NCBI GenBank assembly: GCA_031284345.1
Contig: JAITAC010000028.1
Coordinates: 1-18,834 of the forward strand
Reading direction: 5' to 3'
DNA length: 18,834 bases
From: Holosporaceae bacterium
GTDB taxonomy: Bacteria > Pseudomonadota > Alphaproteobacteria > UBA3830
A program made the position numbers and the translations under genes. Positions within the stretch are counted from its first letter, which is position 1, and every line of letters starts with the position of its first letter. Of this stretch, positions 8,174 to 16,291 are shown one piece after another. The notes below the pieces were generated by a model that was not told the origin of the DNA, did no database searches, and was given only the letters and a program-made list of their open reading frames with translations.

Positions 8174-9190
8174 ATGATTCCACATATATCATTAATATTT
8201 TTTGCATTATTTTGTTTTGTGGGGGAGAGTATTGGTGCACAGCAGCCAACAATTGTTAATGATTCGACATTACCTAATACATCAACACAGGTTGCTCCTG
8301 TAACCGCAGATCTAAAGGATTTACAGGCCATCAGGCAAACGGAGTCCATGTTTGACATGGATTTTTTTTATAAGTCTATTTCTCAAAAATTCGATCCGCA
8401 GATGGCCAAAATAATGGCCAGCGTATGCGTCAAAAATACCGAGCAAATGGATCCGTCCGACATTCATTTGGCCATAGCGAGGAGCCTCGACAGCTGTGGA
8501 ATTGGAAAATCACGGCTCATCATAGACAAAACCGTAAGGCTATGGAAAAGGATAAGAACGTTCCTCGGTGTAATGCGCAATATATCTTTGGTGACCGCCG
8601 GAACATCAACTATTCTCAGCGTAGTATTTCCCCAGTGGCGAGATATATTATTCATCGTAACGGAAATATCCGGTCCATTGGCAGCGTCTTTGTGGCCCAC
8701 GTGCTCCTACGCCCAAAAAAGAGTAAACAATCAAATCGAGCAAAATTTTATCGAGAATCTGATGAGAAATAGTTTGCTGGACGCCGAAAATGGAATGGCA
8801 ATTAATCCGCCGGCGAAGCCTTCTGAGGGCAATAACACAAAAATCCTTCAAGAGCAAGGGGTACAAGTGTGTCTAAGTCCGAATGATACAAAAGCAAAAG
8901 TAAAGGAAAAATCTCTTAAGGGATCGGCGACCACTCGCAAAAAACAAACGTCTTCCCCACAAGCAAAAATAGCGCGAAAAAGTCCCAAGACCCCTCAAAA
9001 AAATTCTCTTGAACCAAAAGAGCAAGTACATTCGAGCCCGAGTTCTGCAGCCGATAGCACAAAAAATATCGATATGCCGATACTGAATAATAACATTATC
9101 GAGCCAACTGTGTCCTATTGTATACCACCGGCGACACATGCTCCTTTTGGGAACACAGAATCGGAGGAAGGTGAGGAGGCAAAGGAATAA
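8174..9190 (+). CDS. Exported protein of unknown function with hydrophobic centre and lysine-rich tail
   Basis: I do not recognise a family. The 338-residue product has a signal peptide (hydrophobic to about residue 17, probable cleavage near GA-Q at 22). A helical region of about residues 45-130 follows. Residues about 130-175 are hydrophobic and could make two short membrane helices (NISLVTAGTSTILSVVF, then ILFIVTEISGPLAASLW). From about 230 the sequence is a Lys/Ser/Pro-rich low-complexity tail with repeated basic clusters, ending acidic (ESEEGEEAKE). AGGAGG at 8163-8168, 5 bases before the ATG, is the strongest Shine-Dalgarno in the window. Start and export are well supported; function is unknown. 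Shares an upstream 11-mer with the 6164 gene. Confidence 0.75.
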   Translation: MIPHISLIFFALFCFVGESIGAQQPTIVNDSTLPNTSTQVAPVTADLKDLQAIRQTESMFDMDFFYKSISQKFDPQMAKIMASVCVKNTEQMDPSDIHLAIARSLDSCGIGKSRLIIDKTVRLWKRIRTFLGVMRNISLVTAGTSTILSVVFPQWRDILFIVTEISGPLAASLWPTCSYAQKRVNNQIEQNFIENLMRNSLLDAENGMAINPPAKPSEGNNTKILQEQGVQVCLSPNDTKAKVKEKSLKGSATTRKKQTSSPQAKIARKSPKTPQKNSLEPKEQVHSSPSSAADSTKNIDMPILNNNIIEPTVSYCIPPATHAPFGNTESEEGEEAKE

Positions 9191-9292
9191 TTCTAAAAAC
9201 TGGGCTATAAGCTGGACCATATAGGACTGCGCAACCATCGATGTCCGAAATTTACTTTGCAGCGGGGCAAACTAGCGCATCAGCAATGACCG

Positions 9293-9427
9293 TGCATAAT
9301 GGCTTTTTCTTGCAATCGACTTCGTCGAAACCGCTGCTCGTCTCCTAACGCACAGAGAGTATACTACAGGCCCAGCGCTACGTGCATAGGTATCTCTTCC
9401 TTGTTTTTGCAAGAAAAATCCTATGCA
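9293..9427. repeat. Imperfect inverted repeat in the 9191-9515 gene-poor stretch
   Basis: TGCATAATGG followed by CTTTTTCTTGCAA (9293-9315) recurs inverted at 9407-9427, where the minus strand reads TGCATAGG then ATTTTTCTTGCAA; the two arms share 20 of 21 aligned positions with a 2-base gap. A second pairing TGCATAGG (9383-9390)/CCTATGCA (9420-9427) makes a local hairpin, and TCGAC-TTC-GTCGA is another at 9315-9327. A minus-strand 67-codon frame (9272-9475) spans it but has no ribosome site. The stretch seems less AT-rich than its surroundings. It may be a remnant of a dispersed element or a structured RNA. Confidence 0.45.
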
Positions 9428-9458
9428 ACGCCTCGTCCCAAGATATACAACTAACATA

Positions 9459-9479
9459 CCCCAGACTTTATGCATGGGG
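9459..9479 (+). terminator. CCCCA/TGGGG hairpin
   Basis: CCCCA (9459-9463) pairs with TGGGG (9475-9479) over an 11-base loop; AATTTTT follows at 9484-9490 on the + strand. It could end transcripts from the 8174 gene, though it lies about 270 bases beyond its stop. Confidence 0.3.
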
Positions 9480-9491
9480 CAGTAATTTTTA

Positions 9492-9517
9492 AAAAATTCA
9501 GCTTGTGAACAATTTTT
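9492..9517 (-). terminator. AT-rich hairpin at the 3' end of rpsU
   Basis: AAAAATT (9492-9498) and AATTTTT (9511-9517) flank a 12-base loop, directly at the rpsU stop. On the minus strand the stem ends in a T run. It is a weak terminator candidate because it has almost no G/C. Confidence 0.3.
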
Positions 9518-9719
9518 AATATCCTTCGCGATCCAGTCGTTTGCGTAACAATTTTCTCGTACGACGAATCGCTTCAGACATTTCCCGCACTCGTCTCTCG
9601 GACGGTTTTTCGAAATGCCTCCGCAATTTTATTTCCCTAAAAATCCCCTCCCGCTGCATCTTTTTCTTCAAAGCTCTCAGCGCTTGATCAACATTGTTGT
9701 CACGAACAAAAACGAGCAC
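9516..9719 (-). CDS. rpsU: 30S ribosomal protein S21
   Basis: S21 is a small basic protein of the 30S subunit platform near the anti-Shine-Dalgarno end of 16S rRNA. The 67-residue product has the family form throughout: [23 protein letters not shown], then [17 protein letters not shown] and an Arg/Lys-rich C-terminal helix. Translation starts at GTG (9719-9717), preceded on the minus strand by TGGAGGAATA, a strong ribosome site. It is downstream of tadA on the same strand with an 83-base gap that contains its own TATAAT. Confidence 0.96.
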   Translation of the reverse strand: MLVFVRDNNVDQALRALKKKMQREGIFREIKLRRHFEKPSERRVREMSEAIRRTRKLLRKRLDREGY

Positions 9720-9766
9720 TATTCCTCCACATATTTATCATAATAGTTGTTTATACAAAAACATCT

Positions 9767-9772
9767 ATTATA
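9767..9772 (-). promoter_or_regulatory. Candidate -10 box for rpsU
   Basis: The minus strand reads TATAAT here, 48 bases upstream of the rpsU GTG. No good -35 box is seen 16-18 bases further upstream, where the sequence is a T/A run. Confidence 0.4.
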
Positions 9773-9802
9773 TTTAAAGTACTCTTCTTAAAAAAAAACT
9801 AA

Positions 9803-10234
9803 TTATCTCCTCCCTGAGAAGAAATTTTGTAATATTTTTGCACACTGTGTCTCAAAAACACCACTTATGACCTCCGGCTTGTGAGTTGCGTGATCAAAGA
9901 CACGACATCCGTGAATTACTCCTCCGTATTTTGTGTCGTAGGCTCCAAAATAGAGCCGCCGAATTCTCGCGAGCGCCATCGCCTGCGCACACATGGAACA
10001 AGGTTCCAATGTTACATAAATATCGCACCTGTCAAGAATAAACTGACCCAAAAGCCGACTCGCCTGCCGAAGAACAATCATTTCCGCATGAGCTGTCGGA
10101 TCAATATTTTTTATTACTTCGTTTCCGGCACGCGCCAGCAGACAACCGTCCAATGCAATCACTGCTCCCACAGGAATAGAGCCGCGTTGCGCCGCTAATT
10201 CAGCCTCTTCCAGAGCTATTTTCATAAATTCCAT
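9803..10234 (-). CDS. tadA: tRNA-specific adenosine deaminase TadA
   Basis: TadA converts A34 to inosine in tRNA-Arg(ACG), letting it read CGU/CGC/CGA codons. The zinc-dependent deaminase motifs are intact: H49-A-E51 (TAHAEMIVL) supplies the zinc ligand His and catalytic Glu, and C79-S-M-C82 (LEPCSMCAQAMALARI) supplies the Cys ligands. From ATG 10234 the protein is 143 residues and begins MEFMKIALEEAELAAQRG, matching the family start. In-frame ATGs at 10246/10243 and a TTG at 10267 would add 4-11 residues; none has a clear ribosome site. The gene is on the same strand as rpsU and probably has an independent promoter. Confidence 0.94.
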   Translation of the reverse strand: MEFMKIALEEAELAAQRGSIPVGAVIALDGCLLARAGNEVIKNIDPTAHAEMIVLRQASRLLGQFILDRCDIYVTLEPCSMCAQAMALARIRRLYFGAYDTKYGGVIHGCRVFDHATHKPEVISGVFETQCAKILQNFFSGRR

Positions 10235-10282
10235 GGTTCTCATCATCAAAAAATATACTTCTCTCAAAATTTTTTCGAGTAA

Positions 10283-10312
10283 TTAAACATAATTTTACCA
10301 AGACATTATAAT
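10283..10312 (+). promoter_or_regulatory. Candidate promoter of the small lysine-rich ORF
   Basis: TATAAT (10307-10312) is a perfect -10 box. TTAAAC (10283-10288), 18 bases upstream, is only a partial -35 box. Confidence 0.4.
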
Positions 10313-10335
10313 CTAATAGCGTTGAAGGGGTAACG

Positions 10336-10503
10336 ATGATGTCGGAAATTATATATCTCAAAGATATTTTGCTGGCCACCGCAAAAAAGAAAGATAAAAA
10401 ATCGAAATCCGGTCGTCCAAAATTAAAGCCATTTAAGTACGATAAAAAATTAAAATCATCTTTGGTGGAAAAAAACAAGAATAAAGATGAAAATAGATTA
10501 TAA
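10336..10503 (+). CDS. Small lysine-rich protein of unknown function (55 aa)
   Basis: This ORF starts ATG-ATG at 10336 (or 10339), with GAAGGGG at 10324-10330 as ribosome site 5 bases ahead and a TATAAT about 24 bases upstream of the start. It encodes 55 residues: a short hydrophobic start (MMSEIIYLKDILLATA) then a strongly basic Lys/Ser-rich tail with KSGRPKLKPFK, ending TAA at 10501-10503. There is no signal peptide and no family I recognise. It is alone on the + strand between two minus-strand genes, tadA and dapE. The basic tail could bind nucleic acid, which is a guess. Confidence 0.5.
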   Translation: MMSEIIYLKDILLATAKKKDKKSKSGRPKLKPFKYDKKLKSSLVEKNKNKDENRL

Positions 10504-10527
10504 TAGCTATGTAATGAAAAAAATTCG

Positions 10528-11697
10528 CTAGGCGATGATTTCATGCCGATTTTCCAAGGGATCGCTTTCGATTGAAAAATATTTTTTCAGAAACCGCAAA
10601 TATATTTTTTCTAAGTTCAGTAAATCTTGTAGTTTTGTTTTTTCGTTTTTTTGATGTATGAGTCTATCCAGCAATCCAAATTCTATGGTATTGCAGTGGG
10701 ACACTATGTATCTGCCATCGGACGTGCCTCCGCTGGCGGAGAAAGCAGCGTCGACGCCGGTTACTTCTCTGATGGAAGAGACCAGCGCGGACTTTAGTTT
10801 TTCGTCATTGCAGTAGAAGGCGTTTCCGGATTCGATAAATTCCAGTGACACGTCGAATTTTTCTGCTTCGTTCTGCAGTATTTCTTTCAGGATTGAGGCA
10901 TCATAATCGGCGGAGAATCTTATATTGAGATTGGCGGACGTCTGATCCGGCACGACATTTTGGGCATAGTTATTGGTGAAGAGCATAGTTGGCTCGAGAT
11001 GCGTTTGGGGGAATCGTTTATCTTCATATTTCCATTGATAATTCAGCATATGTGTGACGAAACGGCATACATTCGAGAGTGAATTTTTGAAATTAGACGG
11101 ATAGGCCACGTGTCCCTGCTGACCGACAGATCGCACCACTATGTTGATGCTGCCGCGATGGCCGAGATATATTCTGTCGCCCAAAATATTTTCCGACGAT
11201 GGCTCGCCAATGATGCAGTCCTGCGGCATGTTACCGGTCTCGCGACACCACTGCAGGAGCGAGCGTATGCCCTCCCGAGTGCCGATTTCTTCGTCTCCGG
11301 TGATGAGAATTTTGATGGATCCATCGAATTTTTTCTGGACAAATTTCGCTACGGCACAGCAAAATGCGCCGATGCCCCCTTTCATGTCGCAAATGCCTCG
11401 GCCAATTAGATAGCCGTCCTGTTGAACCGGCTCAAATGGATCGGTGCTCCAGCCGTCGCCGGGAGGTACGACGTCGGAATGCCCCAAAAATCCCAATATC
11501 TTTTTTGACGATGATCCGAAGGAGGCAAATAAATTTTTTACGACGTTGGATCCGTCCGGCGAACGAAAAAACATGATATTTGTCTCGAATCCGACCGACG
11601 CCAAAAAATCAGCAACCAAATCCAATGCCCCATCGTCGTCGGGAGTTACACTTTTGCATTTAATTAGCTCAGCACAGAAGGAAACGACATCTATCAT
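10528..11697 (-). CDS. dapE: Succinyl-diaminopimelate desuccinylase
   Basis: DapE removes succinate from N-succinyl-LL-diaminopimelate, giving LL-DAP for meso-DAP (cell-wall cross-link) and lysine synthesis. It is a di-zinc M20-type peptidase. The metal residues are visible: H73 and D75 in GHSDVVPPGD, bridging D104 in ICDMKGGIGAF, E136/E137 in GDEEIGT, then IIGEPSS, and a C-terminal His in GLLDRLIHQKNE. QQGHVAYP and GGTSDGRYI are also typical. ATG 11697 (389 residues) shares its A with the dapD TGA; a GTG directly before it (11700) is the alternative start. Either way the two genes are translationally coupled. A C-terminal tail of about 15 residues follows the usual end. Confidence 0.95.
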   Translation of the reverse strand: MIDVVSFCAELIKCKSVTPDDDGALDLVADFLASVGFETNIMFFRSPDGSNVVKNLFASFGSSSKKILGFLGHSDVVPPGDGWSTDPFEPVQQDGYLIGRGICDMKGGIGAFCCAVAKFVQKKFDGSIKILITGDEEIGTREGIRSLLQWCRETGNMPQDCIIGEPSSENILGDRIYLGHRGSINIVVRSVGQQGHVAYPSNFKNSLSNVCRFVTHMLNYQWKYEDKRFPQTHLEPTMLFTNNYAQNVVPDQTSANLNIRFSADYDASILKEILQNEAEKFDVSLEFIESGNAFYCNDEKLKSALVSSIREVTGVDAAFSASGGTSDGRYIVSHCNTIEFGLLDRLIHQKNEKTKLQDLLNLEKIYLRFLKKYFSIESDPLENRHEIIA

Positions 11698-12485
11698 CAC
11701 AACCTCAACAATTCATTTAGGGACGTTTTGCGGCGAGTCTGTTCCGAAACCTGCTTCACAATGACTGCACAGCTGATGTTCACACCGTTTGTCGAATACG
11801 ATCCCGGCACAACCACCGAATAGGGCGGTACACAACCGTAGCTTATTTCTCCGGTATCTCGATTAATTATCTTGGTTGATGACGTAATGCAGGTGCCGGC
11901 GGCCAAAACCGCTCCTTCCTGCACCAGTATGCCCTCCACCAGCGCACATTTCACTCCGATGAAGCAATTATCCTCGATGACAACGGGAGTAGCCTGCAAT
12001 GGTTCCAGCACACCGCCAATGGTTACGGCGTCCGAGATATGACATTTTTTCCCAATTTGGGCACAGCTGCCCACCAATGCATTAGTATCAACCAGAGTTT
12101 CCTCATCGATGAAGGCTCCGACGTTCACAAAACTGCTCATAATTATTGCGGACCTGGCTACGTGGGCGGAATATCTTACAATGGCTCCGGGCACCAGCCT
12201 AAAACCAGCTTCGGCGAAATTTTTTTCGGTCCACCCTTCTGTTTTCATCGGGATTTTATCAAAATATTTGCAGTGACTTCCGGAAATTATTTTGGATCCC
12301 GTGTGTTTAAAAAATAAAAGAATGGCTTTTTTCAGATAATCATGTACGTGCCATTTCCCATCGATTTTTTGAGCAATTCGCAGCGTTCCGGAATCCAATT
12401 TTTGCATTGCCTCGTGTATACAGGAAATATCGTGGGATTTTTCATTCCAGAGACGTTCAATTTCCGCTTTTAGATTTTCATCCAT
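11697..12485 (-). CDS. dapD: Tetrahydrodipicolinate N-succinyltransferase
   Basis: DapD transfers succinate from succinyl-CoA to tetrahydrodipicolinate, the step before the succinyl-DAP aminotransferase and DapE. The 262 residues start with a helical domain (WHVHDYLKKAILLFFKH) and continue into a left-handed beta helix of hexapeptide repeats from about residue 97. Diagnostic stretches are VGSCAQIGKKCHIS, IGGVLEPLQATPVVIEDNCF and STKIINRDTGEISYG. It is about a dozen residues shorter than the E. coli enzyme. Its start overlaps the end of the upstream hydrolase by 8 bases and its stop overlaps dapE, so the three make one operon. Oddly, the operon holds two DAP-pathway steps and an esterase but no dapC. 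Confidence 0.96.
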   Translation of the reverse strand: MDENLKAEIERLWNEKSHDISCIHEAMQKLDSGTLRIAQKIDGKWHVHDYLKKAILLFFKHTGSKIISGSHCKYFDKIPMKTEGWTEKNFAEAGFRLVPGAIVRYSAHVARSAIIMSSFVNVGAFIDEETLVDTNALVGSCAQIGKKCHISDAVTIGGVLEPLQATPVVIEDNCFIGVKCALVEGILVQEGAVLAAGTCITSSTKIINRDTGEISYGCVPPYSVVVPGSYSTNGVNISCAVIVKQVSEQTRRKTSLNELLRL

Positions 12486-13101
12486 TTTCGTCTTCTGTTA
12501 GGAATTCTATGGCAGCCATCATCATGCGTTCGTCGATGTAGTGGGCAGCGCTCTCGCTAATGACAACGGATATATTTAAATTACTGTGCCGCAGAGCTTC
12601 AATCGATGAAAACATCAGATCGACGGGCACGACCTTATCATTTCGTCCGTGGACCATGATAATTTTCGTATTGGGATTTCTACTTTTTATTTTGGGATCC
12701 AGAAGAACACCACAAAAAGATATTATATGTGATACTCCGAGTTTCAGTCCCAGAATCAACGATAGCATGGCCCCATGGGAAAATCCAACAAAAATCAGAT
12801 CTTCCGCAGATATTTCATTTTCGTTCAAAATGCCCGCGATGTAGTTTCTTATGATATGCTCATTTTTGTGAAACGCCATATTGTCATCGTCAAGAGTGTT
12901 ACCGCAGAGGGAGAACCACTGATACCCGTTTGGATGACCGCTTTTTTCTATGCCATCTGGAATATTAATTTGCATATAATCGATATTTTGGGAAAATGCT
13001 TCGGCAACAGGGAGAAAATCTTCTTTATTGGCGCCATAGCCATGAAAGATAATCATAATTTTTTTCGTATCTGTCTTAGATTTTATCACTAGTTCTTCCA
13101 T
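12478..13101 (-). CDS. Alpha/beta hydrolase, phospholipase/carboxylesterase family
   Basis: The 207-residue product has the compact fold of the phospholipase/carboxylesterase family (YpfH/acyl-protein-thioesterase-like). It shows the oxyanion-side motif FHGYGANKEDFLPVA, nucleophile S108 in GFSHGAM, D155 in HGRNDKVVP and H187 in ESAAHYID, a complete catalytic triad. There is no signal peptide, so it is probably cytoplasmic. The natural ester substrate cannot be told from sequence. ATG 13101 follows TGAGGAG on the minus strand at 6-base spacing. It is first in the operon with dapD and dapE; members of this family sit beside dapE/dapD in other alphaproteobacteria-like genomes only as a possibility I cannot confirm here. 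Confidence 0.88.
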   Translation of the reverse strand: MEELVIKSKTDTKKIMIIFHGYGANKEDFLPVAEAFSQNIDYMQINIPDGIEKSGHPNGYQWFSLCGNTLDDDNMAFHKNEHIIRNYIAGILNENEISAEDLIFVGFSHGAMLSLILGLKLGVSHIISFCGVLLDPKIKSRNPNTKIIMVHGRNDKVVPVDLMFSSIEALRHSNLNISVVISESAAHYIDERMMMAAIEFLTEDENG

Positions 13102-13128
13102 ATGGACTCCTCAACGCAGCAGTTTGAT

Positions 13129-13156
13129 TTTATCCAATTTGTGTGGATATAGGCAA
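13129..13156 (-). promoter_or_regulatory. Candidate promoter of the hydrolase-dapD-dapE operon
   Basis: On the minus strand TTGCCT (13156-13151) and GATAAA (13134-13129) are separated by 16 bases and lie 28-55 bases before the start codon. Both boxes are partial matches to the sigma-70 consensus. Confidence 0.35.
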
Positions 13157-13325
13157 GAGCAAATATATAATTTTTTGTGAAAAATATTGAATTTTATTTG
13201 GAAAAAAAAAGACCATTGCATAAATAATAAAGTGAGGTTATAAAGTCGTGAAAGCGGTATTTTAGAAAAATCGCCAAACAACATAAATCGACAATTAGAA
13301 AACAAACGTCTAAAAATTGAGACAA

Positions 13326-13355
13326 AAGATAGAATGATTATCGACTTTCTATTTT
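13326..13355. terminator. AT-rich hairpin downstream of mutS
   Basis: ATAGAA (13329-13334) pairs with TTCTAT (13347-13352) over a 12-base loop; with one wobble the stem extends to about nine pairs. It lies about 120 bases past the mutS stop. The remainder of the 370-base gap from 13102 to 13471 holds the operon promoter candidate and a 10-base palindrome TGGCGCGCCA (about 13418-13427); no gene is supported. Confidence 0.3.
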
Positions 13356-13471
13356 AAGCCTACCATTCCACGGAGATTCTGCATTTTTCTGATAATATGT
13401 ATCGGTGGAAGAGAGATTTTGGCGCGCCAGAGCTTTTAAATCTAATTTCCAAACCAACTATGATGCAGTTT

Positions 13472-16108
13472 CTAAACCAGTTCTTTAAGTTCATAGAGAA
13501 TATCCATGGCATTTTTGGGAGTGATATTGTTCAGGTTAATCTCTTGCAGGCGCTGCAGCAGAGCCTGATTCACCGGAGTAGCGTATGTCAGTTCCATTTG
13601 TTCGGCCATTGTTTCATAGGCGAGAATGTCCTGTTTATCGTCGTTTTTTTCGAATTTTTTTAATAGTTCCGTCGCTCTTTTCACGACATTTTTCGGAACG
13701 CCAGCTATGCTGGCCACGTGGATTCCATAAGATTTATCGGCGATGCCGTCTATAATTTTGTGATAGAAGATGACGTCGCCGTTCCATTCCTGCACTTTCA
13801 GCGTTTTGCATTTTATGTGGGGCAATGTATTGCGCAGAACCGTAAGTTCCCGGTAGTGGGTGGCGAACAACACGCGGCATTTATTGACATTGTGCAGATT
13901 TTCGATGACTGCCCAAGCGATGGAGAGTCCATCGTAGGTTGATGTGCCGCGACCGACTTCGTCCAGAATAACAAACGATTTGGCCGTGGCCTGATTTAGG
14001 ATCGTAGCTGTTTCTATCATTTCCACCATGAACGTTGAGCGTCCACGAGCGATGTCGTCGGACGCGCCAATGCGGGAAAATAGTCGATCCACGATTCCAA
14101 TGGAAGCTTTTTTAGCTGGCACGTAGCAGCCGATTTGCGCCATAAGCACAATTAGCGCATTTTGCCGCAGATAGGTGCTTTTCCCTGCCATATTTGGTCC
14201 TGTCAGCAGGCATATGCGATTATTTTCGCCGAGATCGCAGTCGTTGTCGGTAAAATCCTTGGCGTGCGTTTCCAATATCGGATGGCGACCGTTTTCGATC
14301 TCCAAAATTGCATGATCGCTCATTTCCGGACATATGTACTCCCTTTCCATTGCGATGTGCGCGAAATTTGTATATACATCAATGCAAGAAAGCAATTTTA
14401 TGGCGTAGGAAATTTTATCGTAGTGATCAATGATTTCCGTGATAATTTTTTTGTAGATTTCCTGCTCCAGATTGCTCCATTCGTCAGACACCTCAGATAA
14501 TTTCATTTGCAATGTTCCTAATTCTCTGGTGGTGTAGCGCATACCGTTTACCAACGTCTGCTTGTGCATAAATAGCGTTTCGTCTATTTTGCTTTTTTGG
14601 GACAGTGGAATCTCTATGTACCATCCTAAAATCGCATTATTTCTTATTTTGAGAGTACTTATGCCGGTTTGGGTCACATATTTGGCTTGCAGATTGGAGA
14701 TCAAGTCTTCGCTGTGGCTTTTCATATACTTCAATTCGTCCAGTCTCGGAGAATAGCCGTCGGCGATGACTCCTCCGTCGCGGCTATTGGCGGGTAATTT
14801 TTCCACCAGCGACGCCTGAAGCAATTTCAGTAAACTAGAAAAATCAGCGAGATTTTCAAAAAAATATTCGCCTTCGGACGGAATAGCTACATCTTTTACA
14901 ATGGACTGAATTATCTCAATTACCCGCAGAGACTCCCGAATATCTCCGACGTCGCGGGGAGAAAATTTATTGAATCTTATGCGATTTATGGCGCGTTCAA
15001 AATCTGGACAATAGCGCAAATTCTCCCGGATTAATCCGCTAATCTTTTTATTTTCTATGAAAAATGCTACGCAGTTCAGTCGTTTTTGCAGCAGCGGCAG
15101 ATTCACAATTGGAGTAGAAACCCGCGACGCCAGCATTCTAGCACCAAACGACGTGCATGTTTTGTCAATGACTCCCAGAAGACAATAATCGTACTCTCCG
15201 TGAATCGAACTGGTCACCTCCAGGCTCTTGGCCGTGGCCGGATCCAGTACCAAATAATTGCTGAAGGTTGTTTTTCTCGGTGCTGGCAGAGCAGAAAAAT
15301 TATCTCGCTGAGTTATGAGAAGATATTCGAGTATGGACCCGCAAGAAGACAGTTCGTTAGCCGTGTTTATGCCAAAACTATCCAGTGTTTTCACCTTAAA
15401 ATATTTCTCCAGTCTGTCTTTTTCCACAACGGGATTAAATTTTGAGTCCGGCAGATAGGTAATTCCCGCCTCCGTCATGCCGGCCAAATATTTTGCGAAT
15501 TCGGAGCGTTCGTAATGTGACGGTAATAGCAGCTCGCGCGGCTGATACATCTCCATCGCCATGGGAAATTCATCGCCCGGAAGCGTGTTCACAATGAAAT
15601 CGCCCGTAGATATGTCAATGGCGGCAAAACTGACAGTCTTGACCTTTAGCGTTTTTTTACAGACATCCGCCACAATGGACATAAGAAAATTATTTTTCCT
15701 GGAACTGAGGAGGTTGTCCTCAACGAGAGTACCCGCTGTGACTATTCGCGTGACTTCCCGCTTAACTATGGCTTTATAGCCACGTTTTTTGGCCTCTTTG
15801 GGATCCTCCATTTGCTCGCATATGGCCACCTTATAGCCGTATTTGACGAGGCGCTCCAAATAGCTCTCCAAACTGACCACCGGTATACCGCACATGGGAA
15901 TGTCGTCCCCCAAATGCTTGCCGCGACTGGTCAGCGCTATATTCAAAACCGAAGACGCAATTTTAGCGTCGTCAAAAAACATTTCATAAAAATCTCCCAT
16001 GCGAAACAAAAGCAAACAGCCGGAATATTGAGACTTCGTCGAGAGATATTGGGTCATCATTGGAGTTGCGTCCTTAGATGTACAGTAAAATAGACTATCT
16101 TCTTCCAT
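13472..16108 (-). CDS. mutS: DNA mismatch repair protein MutS
   Basis: MutS recognises mismatches and small loops in new DNA and starts repair with MutL. From ATG 16108 the protein is 878 residues, normal for the family. The frame extends upstream to 16198, but AGAGGAAG (16124-16117 on the minus strand) marks 16108. The mismatch-binding F40-Y-E42 lies in FRMGDFYEMFF. The ATPase has Walker A GPNMAGKST at 637-645, the GRSTFMVEM signature, Walker B with D716-E717 in VILDEVGRGTSTYDG, and ATHYREL. QMELT at 837-841 resembles the beta-clamp-binding site of E. coli MutS, and the C-terminal ILYELKELV is the usual tetramerisation end. All key residues are present, so it should be active. Confidence 0.97.
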   Translation of the reverse strand: MEEDSLFYCTSKDATPMMTQYLSTKSQYSGCLLLFRMGDFYEMFFDDAKIASSVLNIALTSRGKHLGDDIPMCGIPVVSLESYLERLVKYGYKVAICEQMEDPKEAKKRGYKAIVKREVTRIVTAGTLVEDNLLSSRKNNFLMSIVADVCKKTLKVKTVSFAAIDISTGDFIVNTLPGDEFPMAMEMYQPRELLLPSHYERSEFAKYLAGMTEAGITYLPDSKFNPVVEKDRLEKYFKVKTLDSFGINTANELSSCGSILEYLLITQRDNFSALPAPRKTTFSNYLVLDPATAKSLEVTSSIHGEYDYCLLGVIDKTCTSFGARMLASRVSTPIVNLPLLQKRLNCVAFFIENKKISGLIRENLRYCPDFERAINRIRFNKFSPRDVGDIRESLRVIEIIQSIVKDVAIPSEGEYFFENLADFSSLLKLLQASLVEKLPANSRDGGVIADGYSPRLDELKYMKSHSEDLISNLQAKYVTQTGISTLKIRNNAILGWYIEIPLSQKSKIDETLFMHKQTLVNGMRYTTRELGTLQMKLSEVSDEWSNLEQEIYKKIITEIIDHYDKISYAIKLLSCIDVYTNFAHIAMEREYICPEMSDHAILEIENGRHPILETHAKDFTDNDCDLGENNRICLLTGPNMAGKSTYLRQNALIVLMAQIGCYVPAKKASIGIVDRLFSRIGASDDIARGRSTFMVEMIETATILNQATAKSFVILDEVGRGTSTYDGLSIAWAVIENLHNVNKCRVLFATHYRELTVLRNTLPHIKCKTLKVQEWNGDVIFYHKIIDGIADKSYGIHVASIAGVPKNVVKRATELLKKFEKNDDKQDILAYETMAEQMELTYATPVNQALLQRLQEINLNNITPKNAMDILYELKELV

Positions 16109-16291
16109 TAAAATACTTCCTCTTAATATTGAAGTATAAACAAAATATCGAAAAAATTCTATCGACAATTTTACCACTCTGCGGGGTATGTCATACATTA
16201 ATTCCTGATGACGGCAAACTAATAACGAACAGAGCTATCTGGTAACAGATCCTTCAAAAATATGGCGGCCAGGTGATTCAATCTGATATTT

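Noticed and set aside
9272..9475. 67-codon minus frame in the 9.3 kb spacer as a gene
   Set aside because: No ribosome site and it spans an inverted repeat, so it was reported as a repeat region instead.
13111..13305. 64-codon minus frame upstream of the hydrolase
   Set aside because: AT-driven composition, no ribosome site, and it overlaps the likely promoter.
16109..16198. 30-residue N-terminal extension of MutS
   Set aside because: AGAGGAAG supports ATG 16108, and the family starts close to that point.
16239..16252. ATCTG-GTAA-CAGAT mini-hairpin between mlaA and mutS
   Set aside because: Five pairs with a 4-base loop are expected by chance in a window of this size and no T run follows.
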